Positions 1-7,738 of a stretch of 20,459 nt of DNA are shown piece after piece (position 1 is the first letter of the stretch; the number at the start of each line of letters is the position of its first letter). This DNA is from Mycolicibacterium porcinum (lineage in GTDB: Bacteria; Actinomycetota; Actinomycetes; Mycobacteriales; Mycobacteriaceae). The position numbers were made by a program, and so were the translations under genes. The stretch covers positions 9,931 to 30,389 of the forward strand of contig MSTD01000061.1 of the NCBI GenBank assembly GCA_001942045.1. The letters are read 5' to 3'. The notes under the pieces were generated by a model. It searched no databases, was not told the origin of the DNA, and was given only the letters and a program-made list of their open reading frames with translations.

Positions 1-543
1 GTCGGACTGCTCTGGGCCGTAGTCGTTTTCGGCTGCGAGGCCGGTTTCACACTGCTGGCCGTGCCGGTGCTCGGTTCACATGGCGCCGCGGGGGTGTCGG
101 TACACACCACCTGGATGGCTGCGGCGATTTTCGGCGCCCTCGCGCTCACCACCGAGGGGTGGAGTGCGGCAGGCGTTTTCGACAGCGGCGAGATCCTGGC
201 GATCGGCTATCTGGCCGTCTGCGTCACCGCGCTCGCCTTCGTGCTCTGGTACACCTGCGTGCGCCGGCTCGGGGCCGGGCGGGCCGGGTTGCTCACCGGT
301 GTGACCCCGGTGGCGGCCGCGGTGATCGGCATCCCGGTCACCGGGGCGATTCCCGGAGCGGCGGTGTGGGCCGGCATCGGGCTCATCGCGTGCGGCCTGG
401 CGCTGGGCATGAGCAACAACGGTGCGACCGGTCAGGGACTACCCGCGCCGGAACGCATGCCCGAAATGAGCAGATTCAGCCCGAAGTCGAATCGCGCGTC
501 GAAGTCGAGCAGCCGCTCGACGGGGCTCGACGCAAGATGCTGA
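1..543 (+). CDS. EamA/DMT-family transporter, C-terminal part (5' end outside window)
   Basis: The frame is open from base 1, so the N-terminal half lies upstream. The visible 180 residues hold about four hydrophobic segments separated by short loops, with Gly/Ala-rich helices and an RRLGAGRAG stretch between the last two pairs. This is the usual look of the second EamA repeat of drug/metabolite transporters (inner membrane, about 10 helices in the whole protein). The substrate cannot be told. The membrane part ends near base 415; the last 45 or so residues are polar, Ser/Arg-rich and not family-like. That tail is read from DNA that is also the antisense of the 3' end of the convergent TetR gene (overlap 432-543). 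It may be a run-on after loss of the original stop. Family call is good; the biological relevance of the tail is uncertain. Confidence 0.8.
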   Translation, partial: VGLLWAVVVFGCEAGFTLLAVPVLGSHGAAGVSVHTTWMAAAIFGALALTTEGWSAAGVFDSGEILAIGYLAVCVTALAFVLWYTCVRRLGAGRAGLLTGVTPVAAAVIGIPVTGAIPGAAVWAGIGLIACGLALGMSNNGATGQGLPAPERMPEMSRFSPKSNRASKSSSRSTGLDARC

Positions 544-1082
544 TAGTCCCCCGTCTGAACCACGCCTTCGAGCGTCTCGGTCTCGCCTCCGGCGGCACCC
601 TGCTGTTCCAGTACCTCGCCGAGGACGTAGCAGAAGATCGAGCTGGCGGCCCACAATGCGCGTTCGCGCGCCAGACCGCCCGCTTGGATACTGCCGACCA
701 GTGTGTCGACGAAGGTCAGGTTGGCCCGTTTGGCGGCGTAGTTGCCGCCGACGATTCGCGCACCGTCGCGCTGCGCCAGGAGAGCCGAACGCAGGCCCGC
801 AGCAAGGCTTTTGACGCGATACGTCCACTCCGAGTCGGTGGTATCGGAGTTTTCCAGCGCCTTCGCCAGAATCGTCTCGGCCATCTCGTCGATGAGGGCG
901 TCCTTGCCGTCGACCAGTCGGTAGATCGTCGGTAGGTGTGCCCGCAGCCGGTCGGCCAACCGGCGCATGGTCAGCGATTCCAGTCCGCCCGCGTTGACCA
1001 GCGCCAGGGCTTCCGCGACCACGCGGGCGGCGGACAGGTCGGCCAGCGCCACGCGATCGTGGCCAGTCGAGGCGGTTGACAC
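432..1082 (-). CDS. TetR-family repressor with TetR_C_1-like ligand domain
   Basis: Predicted 216-residue repressor. The N-terminal part carries the TetR helix-turn-helix (about residues 36-62, LTMRRLADRL then PTIYRLVDGKDAL). The C-terminal part contains DGARIVGG and YVLGEVLEQQ, which resemble the effector domain of tetracycline-repressor-type proteins. I chose the GTG at 1082-1080. A longer reading to 1232 would run through the divergent promoter and into the neighbouring gene, and there is no other start codon between. No Shine-Dalgarno is visible; a TAACGT -10 box on this strand ends seven bases before the GTG, so the mRNA is probably leaderless. A palindrome overlaps that -10 box, implying autorepression. 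The gene is divergent from the reductase/PPOX operon, which it most likely represses. The inducer is unknown. Confidence 0.88.
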   Translation of the reverse strand: MSTASTGHDRVALADLSAARVVAEALALVNAGGLESLTMRRLADRLRAHLPTIYRLVDGKDALIDEMAETILAKALENSDTTDSEWTYRVKSLAAGLRSALLAQRDGARIVGGNYAAKRANLTFVDTLVGSIQAGGLARERALWAASSIFCYVLGEVLEQQGAAGGETETLEGVVQTGDYQHLASSPVERLLDFDARFDFGLNLLISGMRSGAGSP

Positions 1083-1105
1083 GTTAACAACGTTAACACT
1101 ACGCT
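1076..1105 (+). promoter_or_regulatory. Sigma70-like promoter of the reductase/PPOX operon
   Basis: TTGACA (1076-1081) and TACGCT (1100-1105) are separated by 18 bases, a textbook housekeeping promoter. It predicts transcription starting near 1112 and a leader of about 37 bases. The -35 box overlaps the GTG start of the divergent TetR gene. Confidence 0.7.
1083..1097. promoter_or_regulatory. TetR operator O1 (palindrome)
   Basis: GTTAACAACGTTAAC: two 6-bp palindromic halves around a 3-bp centre. It lies in the spacer between the -35 and -10 boxes of the rightward promoter and covers the leftward -10 box of the TetR gene (1095-1090). One bound repressor would therefore block both directions. 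Confidence 0.72.
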
Positions 1106-1115
1106 CTGACCTGCG

Positions 1116-1130
1116 ATTAACAATGTTAAT
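1116..1130. promoter_or_regulatory. TetR operator O2 (palindrome)
   Basis: ATTAACAATGTTAAT differs from O1 only by symmetric changes at the outer bases and one central base, giving the consensus RTTAACAAYGTTAAY. The two centres are 33 bp apart (about three helical turns, same face). O2 lies just after the predicted start site of the reductase transcript. Confidence 0.72.
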
Positions 1131-1133
1131 GCG

Positions 1134-1141
1134 AAAGGAGG
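1134..1141 (+). promoter_or_regulatory. Ribosome binding site of the reductase gene
   Basis: AAAGGAGG ends seven bases before the GTG at 1149. This near-perfect Shine-Dalgarno decides the start of the reductase. Confidence 0.75.
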
Positions 1142-1148
1142 ATGTGGA

Positions 1149-2108
1149 GTGAGCAGTCAGCCGACAGCCGACGCGATCGGCGTCGCCGTCCGACAACTCC
1201 GGTGGGAGGCCGACGGCGTGGTGTCCGTGCAATTACAGCCGCGTTCCGGCGAGTTGCTGCCGGCCTGGGAACCCGGGGCGCACATCGACCTACTCCTGCC
1301 GACCGGTATCCAGCGCCAGTACTCGTTGTGCGGCCCGGTCGGTGAGCGGTCGTACTACCGCATCGGGGTACGCCGGGAACGGACCAGCCGTGGCGGTTCC
1401 GAGTACGTGCACGCGTTTCTGCGGCCAGGACAACAACTTACGGTCGCCGCGCTGCGGAACACCTTCGAACTGCATCGGGCCGCCTCATACGTCTTCGTGG
1501 CCGGCGGCATCGGGATCACCCCCATTCTCCCGATGATCCGTCAGGCCGAATCCTGGGGCCTGGACTGGAAATTGCTCTACGGTGGGCATACCGCCACCTC
1601 GATGCCGTTCTCGGACGAGCTCCGGGAATACGGATCGCGGGTGAGCTTCTACGCATCCGACGCCGACGGTCGTATCCCTCTCGGGGAGCACTTCGCCCAG
1701 GTTCAGCCCGGCGCGAAGATCTATGCGTGCGGTCCATCGGCACTGCTGTCGGCGCTGCAGGACGCCACCGCACACTGGCCGGAGGACAGCCTCCATCTCG
1801 AGCGTTTCAAGCCGCGGAAACGGGCGCCGGCCGTCGACGACAAGCCGGTCGAGGTGGTGTGTGCGACCTCGGGCAAAACCATCAATGTCGAAGCGGGTCA
1901 GAGCATTCTCGGTGCGCTCGAAGGTGCCGGCGTCAACGTGCCGTCGTCGTGCCGATCAGGTATCTGCGGTGCCTGCGAGACCGCCGTCGTCGAGGGAGTG
2001 CCCGACCATCGCGACGACATTCTGTCCGAGCCCGAGCGAGCTGCCAACGATCGCATGTTCATCTGCGTTTCCCGGGCACGAACTCCCCGTCTCGTTCTCG
2101 ACGTGTGA
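1149..2108 (+). CDS. Phthalate-dioxygenase-type reductase (flavin, NAD(P)H, [2Fe-2S])
   Basis: Predicted 319-residue electron-transfer protein of the PDR/VanB family, taking electrons from NAD(P)H through flavin to a plant-type [2Fe-2S] cluster and on to a partner oxygenase. Three domains are seen in order. The flavin-binding barrel has RQYS at 56-59. The nucleotide-binding domain has GGIGITP at 119-125 and ACGP at 193-196. The C-terminal ferredoxin domain has cluster ligands C268, C273, C276 and C306. Length is normal for the family. The GTG start follows a strong Shine-Dalgarno. It is the first gene of a TetR-controlled operon with the PPOX protein 11 bases downstream. No oxygenase component lies beside it, so its electron acceptor is unknown. 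Confidence 0.9.
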   Translation: MSSQPTADAIGVAVRQLRWEADGVVSVQLQPRSGELLPAWEPGAHIDLLLPTGIQRQYSLCGPVGERSYYRIGVRRERTSRGGSEYVHAFLRPGQQLTVAALRNTFELHRAASYVFVAGGIGITPILPMIRQAESWGLDWKLLYGGHTATSMPFSDELREYGSRVSFYASDADGRIPLGEHFAQVQPGAKIYACGPSALLSALQDATAHWPEDSLHLERFKPRKRAPAVDDKPVEVVCATSGKTINVEAGQSILGALEGAGVNVPSSCRSGICGACETAVVEGVPDHRDDILSEPERAANDRMFICVSRARTPRLVLDV

Positions 2109-2119
2109 AGAGGCCGATC

Positions 2120-2788
2120 ATGGAAACCACAGGCACAGCGGCAGACTCGTACTCCCCCATCTCGATGGAGCGAGTCAGGGAGATCGTCGGGCACCCTGAA
2201 CGGTTCATCGCGGAAAAGAAAGAACCGAAGCTGGGTGAGTTCTCGGCCCGGTTCATCGCCCACAGCCCGTTCTTCTGCATGGCTACCGTCGGCGCCGACG
2301 GCCAGTTGGACACCAGCCCGCGAGGAGACCCACCGGGTTCGGTGCGGATCCTGGACCCGTGGACGCTCGCCATCCCCGACCGCCCGGGAAACAAACTTGC
2401 CGACACCCACGAGAACATCACTGCGCACCCCGCGGTCGGTCTGGTCTTCTTTGTGCCCGGCATCCGCGAGGTGATTCGGGTCAACGGCGATGCGTTCGTC
2501 ACCGACGACCCCGAATTGCTCGAGATGCTCAGCGCCGACGGCAAACCCGCAGTGTTGGCCACCATCGTGCGCATCCGCGAAGTGTTCGGACAATGCGGCA
2601 AGGCGGTGATCCGGGCCAAGCTCTGGGAAGGCGACAGCCGCGGACTGGCCCAGGCCGTGACGGTGGGCGGCGACTTCTACACCCTCACGATCACCGAGAG
2701 CGCGGCGAAGATGGCCGAGAAGCTCGGCGACCTCGCCGGGTCACTCCACGCGGTGATCGACGACCACTACGAGAACGAGCTGTACTGA
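2120..2788 (+). CDS. Pyridoxamine-5'-phosphate-oxidase-like (PPOX) FMN-binding protein, DR_2398-like
   Basis: Predicted 222-residue split-barrel flavin protein. Family-like segments are FFCMATVGADGQLDTSPRGD (about 52-71), with the RGD/PPG region typical of FMN phosphate contacts, then a RPGNKLADTHENI segment and the central GLVFFVPGIREVIRVNG strand pair. This pattern fits the PPOX subgroup I know as DR_2398-type; the reaction of that subgroup is not established. Start is the ATG at 2120, preceded by GAAGAGG at usable spacing. The gene follows the reductase by 11 bases, so the two are co-transcribed under TetR control. A shared redox or detoxification role, with the reductase possibly reducing its flavin, is inference. 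The convergent dehydrogenase ends only two bases beyond its stop. Confidence 0.85.
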   Translation: METTGTAADSYSPISMERVREIVGHPERFIAEKKEPKLGEFSARFIAHSPFFCMATVGADGQLDTSPRGDPPGSVRILDPWTLAIPDRPGNKLADTHENITAHPAVGLVFFVPGIREVIRVNGDAFVTDDPELLEMLSADGKPAVLATIVRIREVFGQCGKAVIRAKLWEGDSRGLAQAVTVGGDFYTLTITESAAKMAEKLGDLAGSLHAVIDDHYENELY

Positions 2789-2790
2789 CC

Positions 2791-3870
2791 TCAGACTGAT
2801 GCGGTCGCAGCGGCGGGCTCGACCGTCACCTTGATGGCCTCACCGTTCTGCACGATCGAGAATGCGTCGAGCACCTCGTCGAGCGGGATGTGGCGCGTGA
2901 TGAGGTCCTTCACCGGAACCTGGCCGGTCGAGATGTACTGCAGCGCACGCTTGTTGTGCTCCGGCGCGGAGCCGTTGGCCCCGTGGATGTGCAACTGCCG
3001 GTAGTGCACCACATTCGAATCACACGTGATGGTCGGGTTGGACTTGGGCAGTCCGCCGAAGAACGAGATGCGCCCGTTGCGGGCCGCCATGGCGATGGCC
3101 TGTTCCTGCGTGACGTTGGCCGCGGTGGCGGTGATGACGACGTCGGCGCCGCGGCCGCCGGTCAGTTCCATCACCTTCTCGACAACGTCGACCTCCGCCG
3201 CGTTGATCACCTCGTCGGGGTGCACGGCATCCGCCGACATCTTCAGCCGGCTTTCGTTGACGTCGACGAGATACACCGGACCGCAGTTGTGTACGCCGCG
3301 GGCGATGCGGATGTGCATGCAGCCGATCGGGCCTGCGCCGAACACCACCACGGTGTCACCCTCTTCGATGCCGAGTAGATCCTGCGCGTTGATCGCGCAG
3401 GCGAACGGTTCGGCCGCCGACGCCTCGTCGTAACCGACATTGTCCGGAATCCGGTTCAGCCCATCGACTTTGAGCACCTGACGAGGAACGATCATGTACT
3501 CGGCGAACCCGCCGTCGTACTGGTAGCCCATCGAAGTCTGGTTCTGGCAGACCGCCATCCAGCCCTTGCGACACTCGTGACACTCCCCGCATGGGACCGC
3601 CGCGATCACCTGAACCCGGTCCCCCTCAGCCCAATCGGTGCCATAGGTCGCGTTTACGTCGGCACCCACCTCCACGATGTCACCGGCGATCTCGTGACCG
3701 ATGGTGCGCGGCGGGGTCAGGTTCTGATGCCCGTTGTGCAGGATCTTGACGTCCGTGCCGCAGGTGGAGCAGTTGCGCACCCGGATCTTCACCTCGTCGG
3801 GGCCGCATTGAGGCTCCGGCACATCCTCCAGCCGGACGTCCTCGGGGGCGTAGTAACGCAGGGCTTTCAT
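2791..3870 (-). CDS. Zinc-dependent medium-chain dehydrogenase, probably for a polyol or polyol phosphate
   Basis: Predicted 359-residue NAD-dependent MDR-family dehydrogenase of the sorbitol/threonine dehydrogenase type. Catalytic zinc residues are C37 (in CGTD), H59-E60 (GHE) and E154. The structural zinc loop is C94, C97, C100, C108. The Rossmann motif is GAGPIG at 178-183, followed by an acidic residue (D203, in LVDVN) that favours NAD+ over NADP+. The ATG at 3870 is preceded by AGAGGA at good spacing. The gene is divergent from mtlA, which makes mannitol-1-phosphate. No usual MtlD is present here, so this enzyme may do the second step, oxidising mannitol-1-phosphate to fructose-6-phosphate. 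Family certain; substrate inferred from context. A free-mannitol or arabitol dehydrogenase is the main alternative. Confidence 0.88.
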   Translation of the reverse strand: MKALRYYAPEDVRLEDVPEPQCGPDEVKIRVRNCSTCGTDVKILHNGHQNLTPPRTIGHEIAGDIVEVGADVNATYGTDWAEGDRVQVIAAVPCGECHECRKGWMAVCQNQTSMGYQYDGGFAEYMIVPRQVLKVDGLNRIPDNVGYDEASAAEPFACAINAQDLLGIEEGDTVVVFGAGPIGCMHIRIARGVHNCGPVYLVDVNESRLKMSADAVHPDEVINAAEVDVVEKVMELTGGRGADVVITATAANVTQEQAIAMAARNGRISFFGGLPKSNPTITCDSNVVHYRQLHIHGANGSAPEHNKRALQYISTGQVPVKDLITRHIPLDEVLDAFSIVQNGEAIKVTVEPAAATASV

Positions 3871-3959
3871 GACGGTCCTCTCGACTCACAGGGACTGGTG
3901 GTAACCGAGTTGATATCAGCACCCTAACTCCAATCCGGTCATAAAACCACATTTTCGTC

Positions 3960-4002
3960 TGCCCATTTACGCCCGATTGCTTGCACTGGTGCCCACTTAT
4001 GC
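3960..4002. promoter_or_regulatory. Direct repeat in the mannitol control region, candidate DeoR operator
   Basis: TGCCCATTTACGC (3960-3972) and TGCCCACTTATGC (3990-4002) match at 11 of 13 positions. They are 30 bp apart (about three helical turns) in the 194-bp gap between the divergent dehydrogenase and mtlA. Tandem sites on one face of the DNA suit a DeoR-family repressor, and such a gene lies just downstream of mtlA. A TTGCAC at 3981-3986 between the copies could be a -35 box for mtlA, but no clear -10 box is seen. Confidence 0.45.
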
Positions 4003-4019
4003 GGTGTACTGAGTAGGCA

Positions 4020-4035
4020 TGTGACCGGCGTCACC
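4020..4035. promoter_or_regulatory. Candidate CRP (cAMP receptor protein) site
   Basis: TGTGACCGGCGTCACC fits the consensus TGTGAN6TCACA at nine of ten fixed positions; the last A is C. It ends 29 bases before the mtlA ATG and lies in the shared control region, consistent with carbon-source control of mannitol uptake. Its closeness to the start codon means it could repress rather than activate mtlA. Confidence 0.5.
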
Positions 4036-4064
4036 CAGCAGCCGGCAAGATCGGAGGTCGTCAG

Positions 4065-6014
4065 ATGTCCACTGTCGAAGCGCCACGCACCGGAGTTCGG
4101 GTGCACGTGCAGAAGCTGGGCACCTCGCTGTCAAACATGGTGATGCCGAATATCGGCGCCTTCATCGCCTGGGGCCTGATCACGGCCCTGTTCATCGAGC
4201 AGGGCTGGCTGCAGGCCATCTTCTCCGGGCTCCGAGACCCTGATGGATGGGTGGCCAGGATCGGCGGCTGGGGCAGCTACGACGGTGCGGGCATCGTCGG
4301 CCCGATGATCACCTACCTGCTGCCGGTCCTGATCGGATACACCGGCGGCCGGATGATCCACGGCAACCGCGGCGCCGTGGTCGGCGCGATCGCCACCATG
4401 GGAGTGGTCGCCGGAGCCGACGTCCCGATGTTCATGGGCGCGATGATCATGGGGCCGCTGGGCGGTTGGGCGATGAAGAAGGCCGACGCGCTGTGGGAGG
4501 GCAAGATCCGGCCCGGTTTCGAGATGCTCGTCGACAACTTCTCCGCAGGCATCTTGGGCATGCTGCTGGCCATCCTGGGGTTCTTCGGTGTCGGACCGAT
4601 CGTGTCGTCATTCACGCGGGCCGCCGGGAACGCGGTGGATTTCCTGGTCAGCCACGACCTGCTGCCCCTGACCTCATTGCTCATCGAACCGGCCAAGGTG
4701 CTGTTCCTCAACAACGCCATCAACCACGGAGTGCTGACACCGCTGGGCACCACCCAGGCGCTGGAGACCGGCAAGTCGATCCTGTTCCTGCTGGAAACCA
4801 ATCCCGGCCCCGGCCTGGGAGTCCTGTTGGCGTTCATGGTGTTCGGCCGCGGCGCCGCCCGCGCCTCGGCACCGGGTGCCGCGATCATCCAGTTCTTCGG
4901 CGGGATCCACGAGATCTACTTCCCGTATGTGCTGATGAAGCCGAAGCTGATCGCGGCCACCATCCTCGGCGGCATGACCGGTGTCTTCATCAACGTGCTG
5001 TTCGGTTCCGGGCTGCGCGCCCCGGCCGCGCCCGGTTCGATCATTGCGATCTACGCGCAGACCGCAGGCGGCAGCTTCCTCGGCGTGACGTTGTCGGTGC
5101 TCGGGGCCACCGCCGTCTCGTTCGTCGTCGCCTCCCTGCTGCTCAAGACCGACCGGGCCGCTGAGGAACCCGATCTGGCCGCGGCCACCGCGGAGATGGA
5201 GGCCCTCAAGGGCAAGAAATCCAGCGTGGCGTCCGCTTTGGTCGGTGCGCCCAAGGGGCCGGTGTCCAGCATCGTGTTCGCCTGTGACGCCGGCATGGGG
5301 TCCTCGGCGATGGGGGCGTCGGTGCTGCGCAAGAAGATCCGTTCCGCGGGCTTCGGCGACGTCACTGTGACCAACCAATCGATCGCGAATCTCACCGACA
5401 CCTACGACCTGGTGGTCACCCACCGTGACCTGACCGACCGGGCCCGGCTGAAAACCGGCTCGGCCGTGCATGTCTCGGTCGAGGATTTCATGAGCACACC
5501 GCGCTACGACGAGATCGTCGAGATGTTGCAAGACACCAACTCGGAAACCGGTGGAGCGGAGGAAGAGCAACCCGAGAACAGTTCACGAGACGTGCTGCCG
5601 CTCGAATCGATCGTGCTGGCCGGCACCGCCACCTCGGCCGACGCCGCGATTGACGAGGCCGGCGCCCTGTTGGTGGCAGCCGACGCCGTCGACCCGGCCT
5701 ACGTGGATGCCATGCACGAACGCGAGAAGTCGGTATCGACGTACATGGGCAATGGCCTGGCCATCCCCCACGGCACCAACGAGGCCAAGGCCGCGATCCG
5801 TCGCACCGGGATCTCCTTCGTGCGCTACCCCGAACCCATCGACTGGAACGGCAAGCCCGCCGAGTTCGTCGTCGGCATCGCAGGTCTGGGCAATGACCAC
5901 ATGGCCCTGCTGACCAAGATCGCCCACGTGTTCCTGGACAAGGACGAGGTGGCCCGGCTGCGGGCGGCGACCAGCGCCGACGAGGTGCGTGCGGTGCTTT
6001 CGGACAGCGAATAG
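4065..6014 (+). CDS. mtlA: PTS mannitol-specific permease, fused EIICBA
   Basis: Predicted 649-residue membrane protein that takes up mannitol and phosphorylates it to mannitol-1-phosphate using phosphate from HPr. The IIC membrane domain (about 15-360) includes the conserved GGIHE motif ending at E283. A linker follows, then IIB (about 400-490) with the phosphorylated cysteine C407 in ACDAGMGSS. A second acidic linker precedes IIA (about 515-649), with the phosphorylated histidine H569 in AIPHGT. Domain order and length match E. coli MtlA (637 residues). ATG at 4065 follows GGAGG by seven bases. EI and HPr are not in the window and must be elsewhere. The divergent dehydrogenase and downstream DeoR gene complete a mannitol module. 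Such PTS systems are patchy in mycobacteria, so transfer is possible. Confidence 0.95.
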   Translation: MSTVEAPRTGVRVHVQKLGTSLSNMVMPNIGAFIAWGLITALFIEQGWLQAIFSGLRDPDGWVARIGGWGSYDGAGIVGPMITYLLPVLIGYTGGRMIHGNRGAVVGAIATMGVVAGADVPMFMGAMIMGPLGGWAMKKADALWEGKIRPGFEMLVDNFSAGILGMLLAILGFFGVGPIVSSFTRAAGNAVDFLVSHDLLPLTSLLIEPAKVLFLNNAINHGVLTPLGTTQALETGKSILFLLETNPGPGLGVLLAFMVFGRGAARASAPGAAIIQFFGGIHEIYFPYVLMKPKLIAATILGGMTGVFINVLFGSGLRAPAAPGSIIAIYAQTAGGSFLGVTLSVLGATAVSFVVASLLLKTDRAAEEPDLAAATAEMEALKGKKSSVASALVGAPKGPVSSIVFACDAGMGSSAMGASVLRKKIRSAGFGDVTVTNQSIANLTDTYDLVVTHRDLTDRARLKTGSAVHVSVEDFMSTPRYDEIVEMLQDTNSETGGAEEEQPENSSRDVLPLESIVLAGTATSADAAIDEAGALLVAADAVDPAYVDAMHEREKSVSTYMGNGLAIPHGTNEAKAAIRRTGISFVRYPEPIDWNGKPAEFVVGIAGLGNDHMALLTKIAHVFLDKDEVARLRAATSADEVRAVLSDSE

Positions 6015-6040
6015 CCGACGCCACACCCGGGTGCCCCAGA

Positions 6041-6808
6041 ATGGCAAGCGTGGATTCAGATACCCGCCAGAGCCGCATCGTGGAGTTCGCCCGCAGTCGG
6101 GGCCGCGTCGAGGTGCTGACGTTGGCCGAGGAACTCGACGTGGCGGCCGAGACCATCCGCCGCGACCTCAAGGCCCTGGCCGGCAGACGGCTGCTCAAGC
6201 GGGTGCACGGCGGCGCGATCCCCCTGGAGACCGCCGCGTTCGAATCCACCGTCGAATACCGCAGCCAGGTAGATCTGGCCCAGAAGCACCGCATCGCCGC
6301 TGCGGCGGCGCATCTGTTGCACGGCGCCGAAACCGTCTATCTGGACGAGGGTTTCACGCCCCGGCTGATCGCCGAACAGCTCGCCGATCAGGAGCTGACG
6401 GTGGTGACAGCCTCACTGCTGGCCGCCGAGGCGTTGGCACACAGCGAGACCGTCACCGTCATGATGATCGGTGGGCGCATGCGCGGACGTACCTTGGCCA
6501 CCGTCGACCACTGGGCGGTGGAGCGGTTGCGCAGCCTGGTCATCGACATCGCCTTCCTGGGCACCAACGGGATCACTACCGAACACGGCCTCACCACACC
6601 GGATCCCGCCGTGGCGGCGGTGAAGCAGACCGCGGTGCAGGTCGCGCAGCGGTGCGTACTCGTGGCCGCGCATTCCAAGTTCGGGGAGACGAGTTTTTGC
6701 CGGTTCGCGGAAGTCGCCGATTTCGAGACGATCGTCACCGGCACCGAGTTGCCCGCGGAGGAGGCACACCGCTATGAAGCGTTGGGGCCGTCGGTGATCC
6801 GCGCCTGA
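6041..6808 (+). CDS. DeoR-family transcriptional regulator, likely of the mannitol module
   Basis: Predicted 255-residue regulator. The N-terminal winged helix-turn-helix (about 10-60) has the family signature LTLAEELDVAAETIRRDL followed by LLKRVHGGAI. The C-terminal sugar-phosphate-sensing domain (about 80-240) shows YLDEGFTPRLIAEQL, MIGGRMRGRTL, DIAFLGTNGI and VAAHSKFGETSF. DeoR proteins of this type usually repress sugar catabolic operons and are released by a phosphorylated intermediate; mannitol-1-phosphate or fructose-6-phosphate is plausible here. The gene starts 26 bases after mtlA, so it is probably in the same transcript. No clear Shine-Dalgarno precedes the ATG, and an in-frame GTG three codons later is possible. 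Its 3' end overlaps the convergent hydrolase by 37 bases. Confidence 0.9.
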   Translation: MASVDSDTRQSRIVEFARSRGRVEVLTLAEELDVAAETIRRDLKALAGRRLLKRVHGGAIPLETAAFESTVEYRSQVDLAQKHRIAAAAAHLLHGAETVYLDEGFTPRLIAEQLADQELTVVTASLLAAEALAHSETVTVMMIGGRMRGRTLATVDHWAVERLRSLVIDIAFLGTNGITTEHGLTTPDPAVAAVKQTAVQVAQRCVLVAAHSKFGETSFCRFAEVADFETIVTGTELPAEEAHRYEALGPSVIRA

Positions 6809-7725
6809 GGATCATCCCAGAATCGGCCCGCTCGCTCAGCGATCTCTTCCGGGTATTCGCCGTTGATGGCATGCGATGCGTCGGCCCAGAGCTCGATCTG
6901 ACCGCGCGGCAACAGCTTCCGCGCCCTCGCCACCGCCCGCTGCGGATCGAGCATGACACTGCGGCCCGCGATCAACGCCAGCACCGGAACGTCGATCCCC
7001 CGCAACTGCTCATCGGTGAACAGTTGCGGCATCGGAGTGCGCAGCGTGAAATCCTTTGCCCCGGCATCGATCAACGCGGACTCGATCTCGGCGTCCGTCA
7101 TGTCGGAACCGCCGGCGATCCAGCTGTGCACCCGCCGGCGCCAGCTTTCCGGCACTCCCGGCGCGAACAGCGCCACCGAGGCCAGCATCGCCTTGACCGG
7201 GATGCCGGTGAAGGTGAACACCGGATCGAGCAGGGTCAGCGACGCAATCCGCCCCGGGCGGTGCACCGCACAGTTCATGGCGGTCCAACCGCCGATCGAC
7301 ACCCCGAGCAGATGCGCCTGATCCAGCCCGAGACCGGCCAGCGCCTCATCGAGCCACTGCGCCTGACCCGCGCCATCGCGAATCACCGTGTGTTGCACCG
7401 ACAGACCCGCCTCACCGAGCAGGTCGACGCTGTAGACCGTGCGGCGGTGCAGTAATGGTTCGAGATTGCCTCGGTACATCGGCGTCGACGCGTTGCGTCC
7501 CGGCAACAGCACCACCGGCGCGCCGGCTTCCGGCCCGGCGAAACGGTAGGCCCGCACGGTGCCGAACGAGGTTGGCACGTCGAATAATTCGAACAAAGGC
7601 AGGGCCGCCATCCCGGCCCGGTAGGTGCCCAGGAAATGCTCGAACGCCGCCTCGGAGACGAACGCCCCCAGCCCGCCCCGGTCCCACCGCCCGGCGATAT
7701 TGACCTCGGGAACCCGCAGATCCAT
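6772..7725 (-). CDS. Alpha/beta hydrolase
   Basis: Predicted 317-residue soluble alpha/beta-hydrolase-fold protein. A complete triad can be placed: nucleophile S143 in GVSIGGW, acid D260 in SVMLDP, and H285 in ASHAINGEYP. The oxyanion region is VVLLPGRNAS (71-80). The region between 168 and 230 is a lid-like cap. The substrate is unknown; esterase, lactonase or C-C hydrolase activity are all possible. It is downstream of glmS on the same strand, but a strong hairpin lies between them and only weak ribosome-binding sequence precedes the ATG at 7725. Whether it is read through from glmS is unclear. Its last 37 bases overlap the convergent DeoR gene. Confidence 0.85.
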   Translation of the reverse strand: MDLRVPEVNIAGRWDRGGLGAFVSEAAFEHFLGTYRAGMAALPLFELFDVPTSFGTVRAYRFAGPEAGAPVVLLPGRNASTPMYRGNLEPLLHRRTVYSVDLLGEAGLSVQHTVIRDGAGQAQWLDEALAGLGLDQAHLLGVSIGGWTAMNCAVHRPGRIASLTLLDPVFTFTGIPVKAMLASVALFAPGVPESWRRRVHSWIAGGSDMTDAEIESALIDAGAKDFTLRTPMPQLFTDEQLRGIDVPVLALIAGRSVMLDPQRAVARARKLLPRGQIELWADASHAINGEYPEEIAERAGRFWDDPQARITDGPNAS

Positions 7726-7738
7726 CAGACCCCGACGC

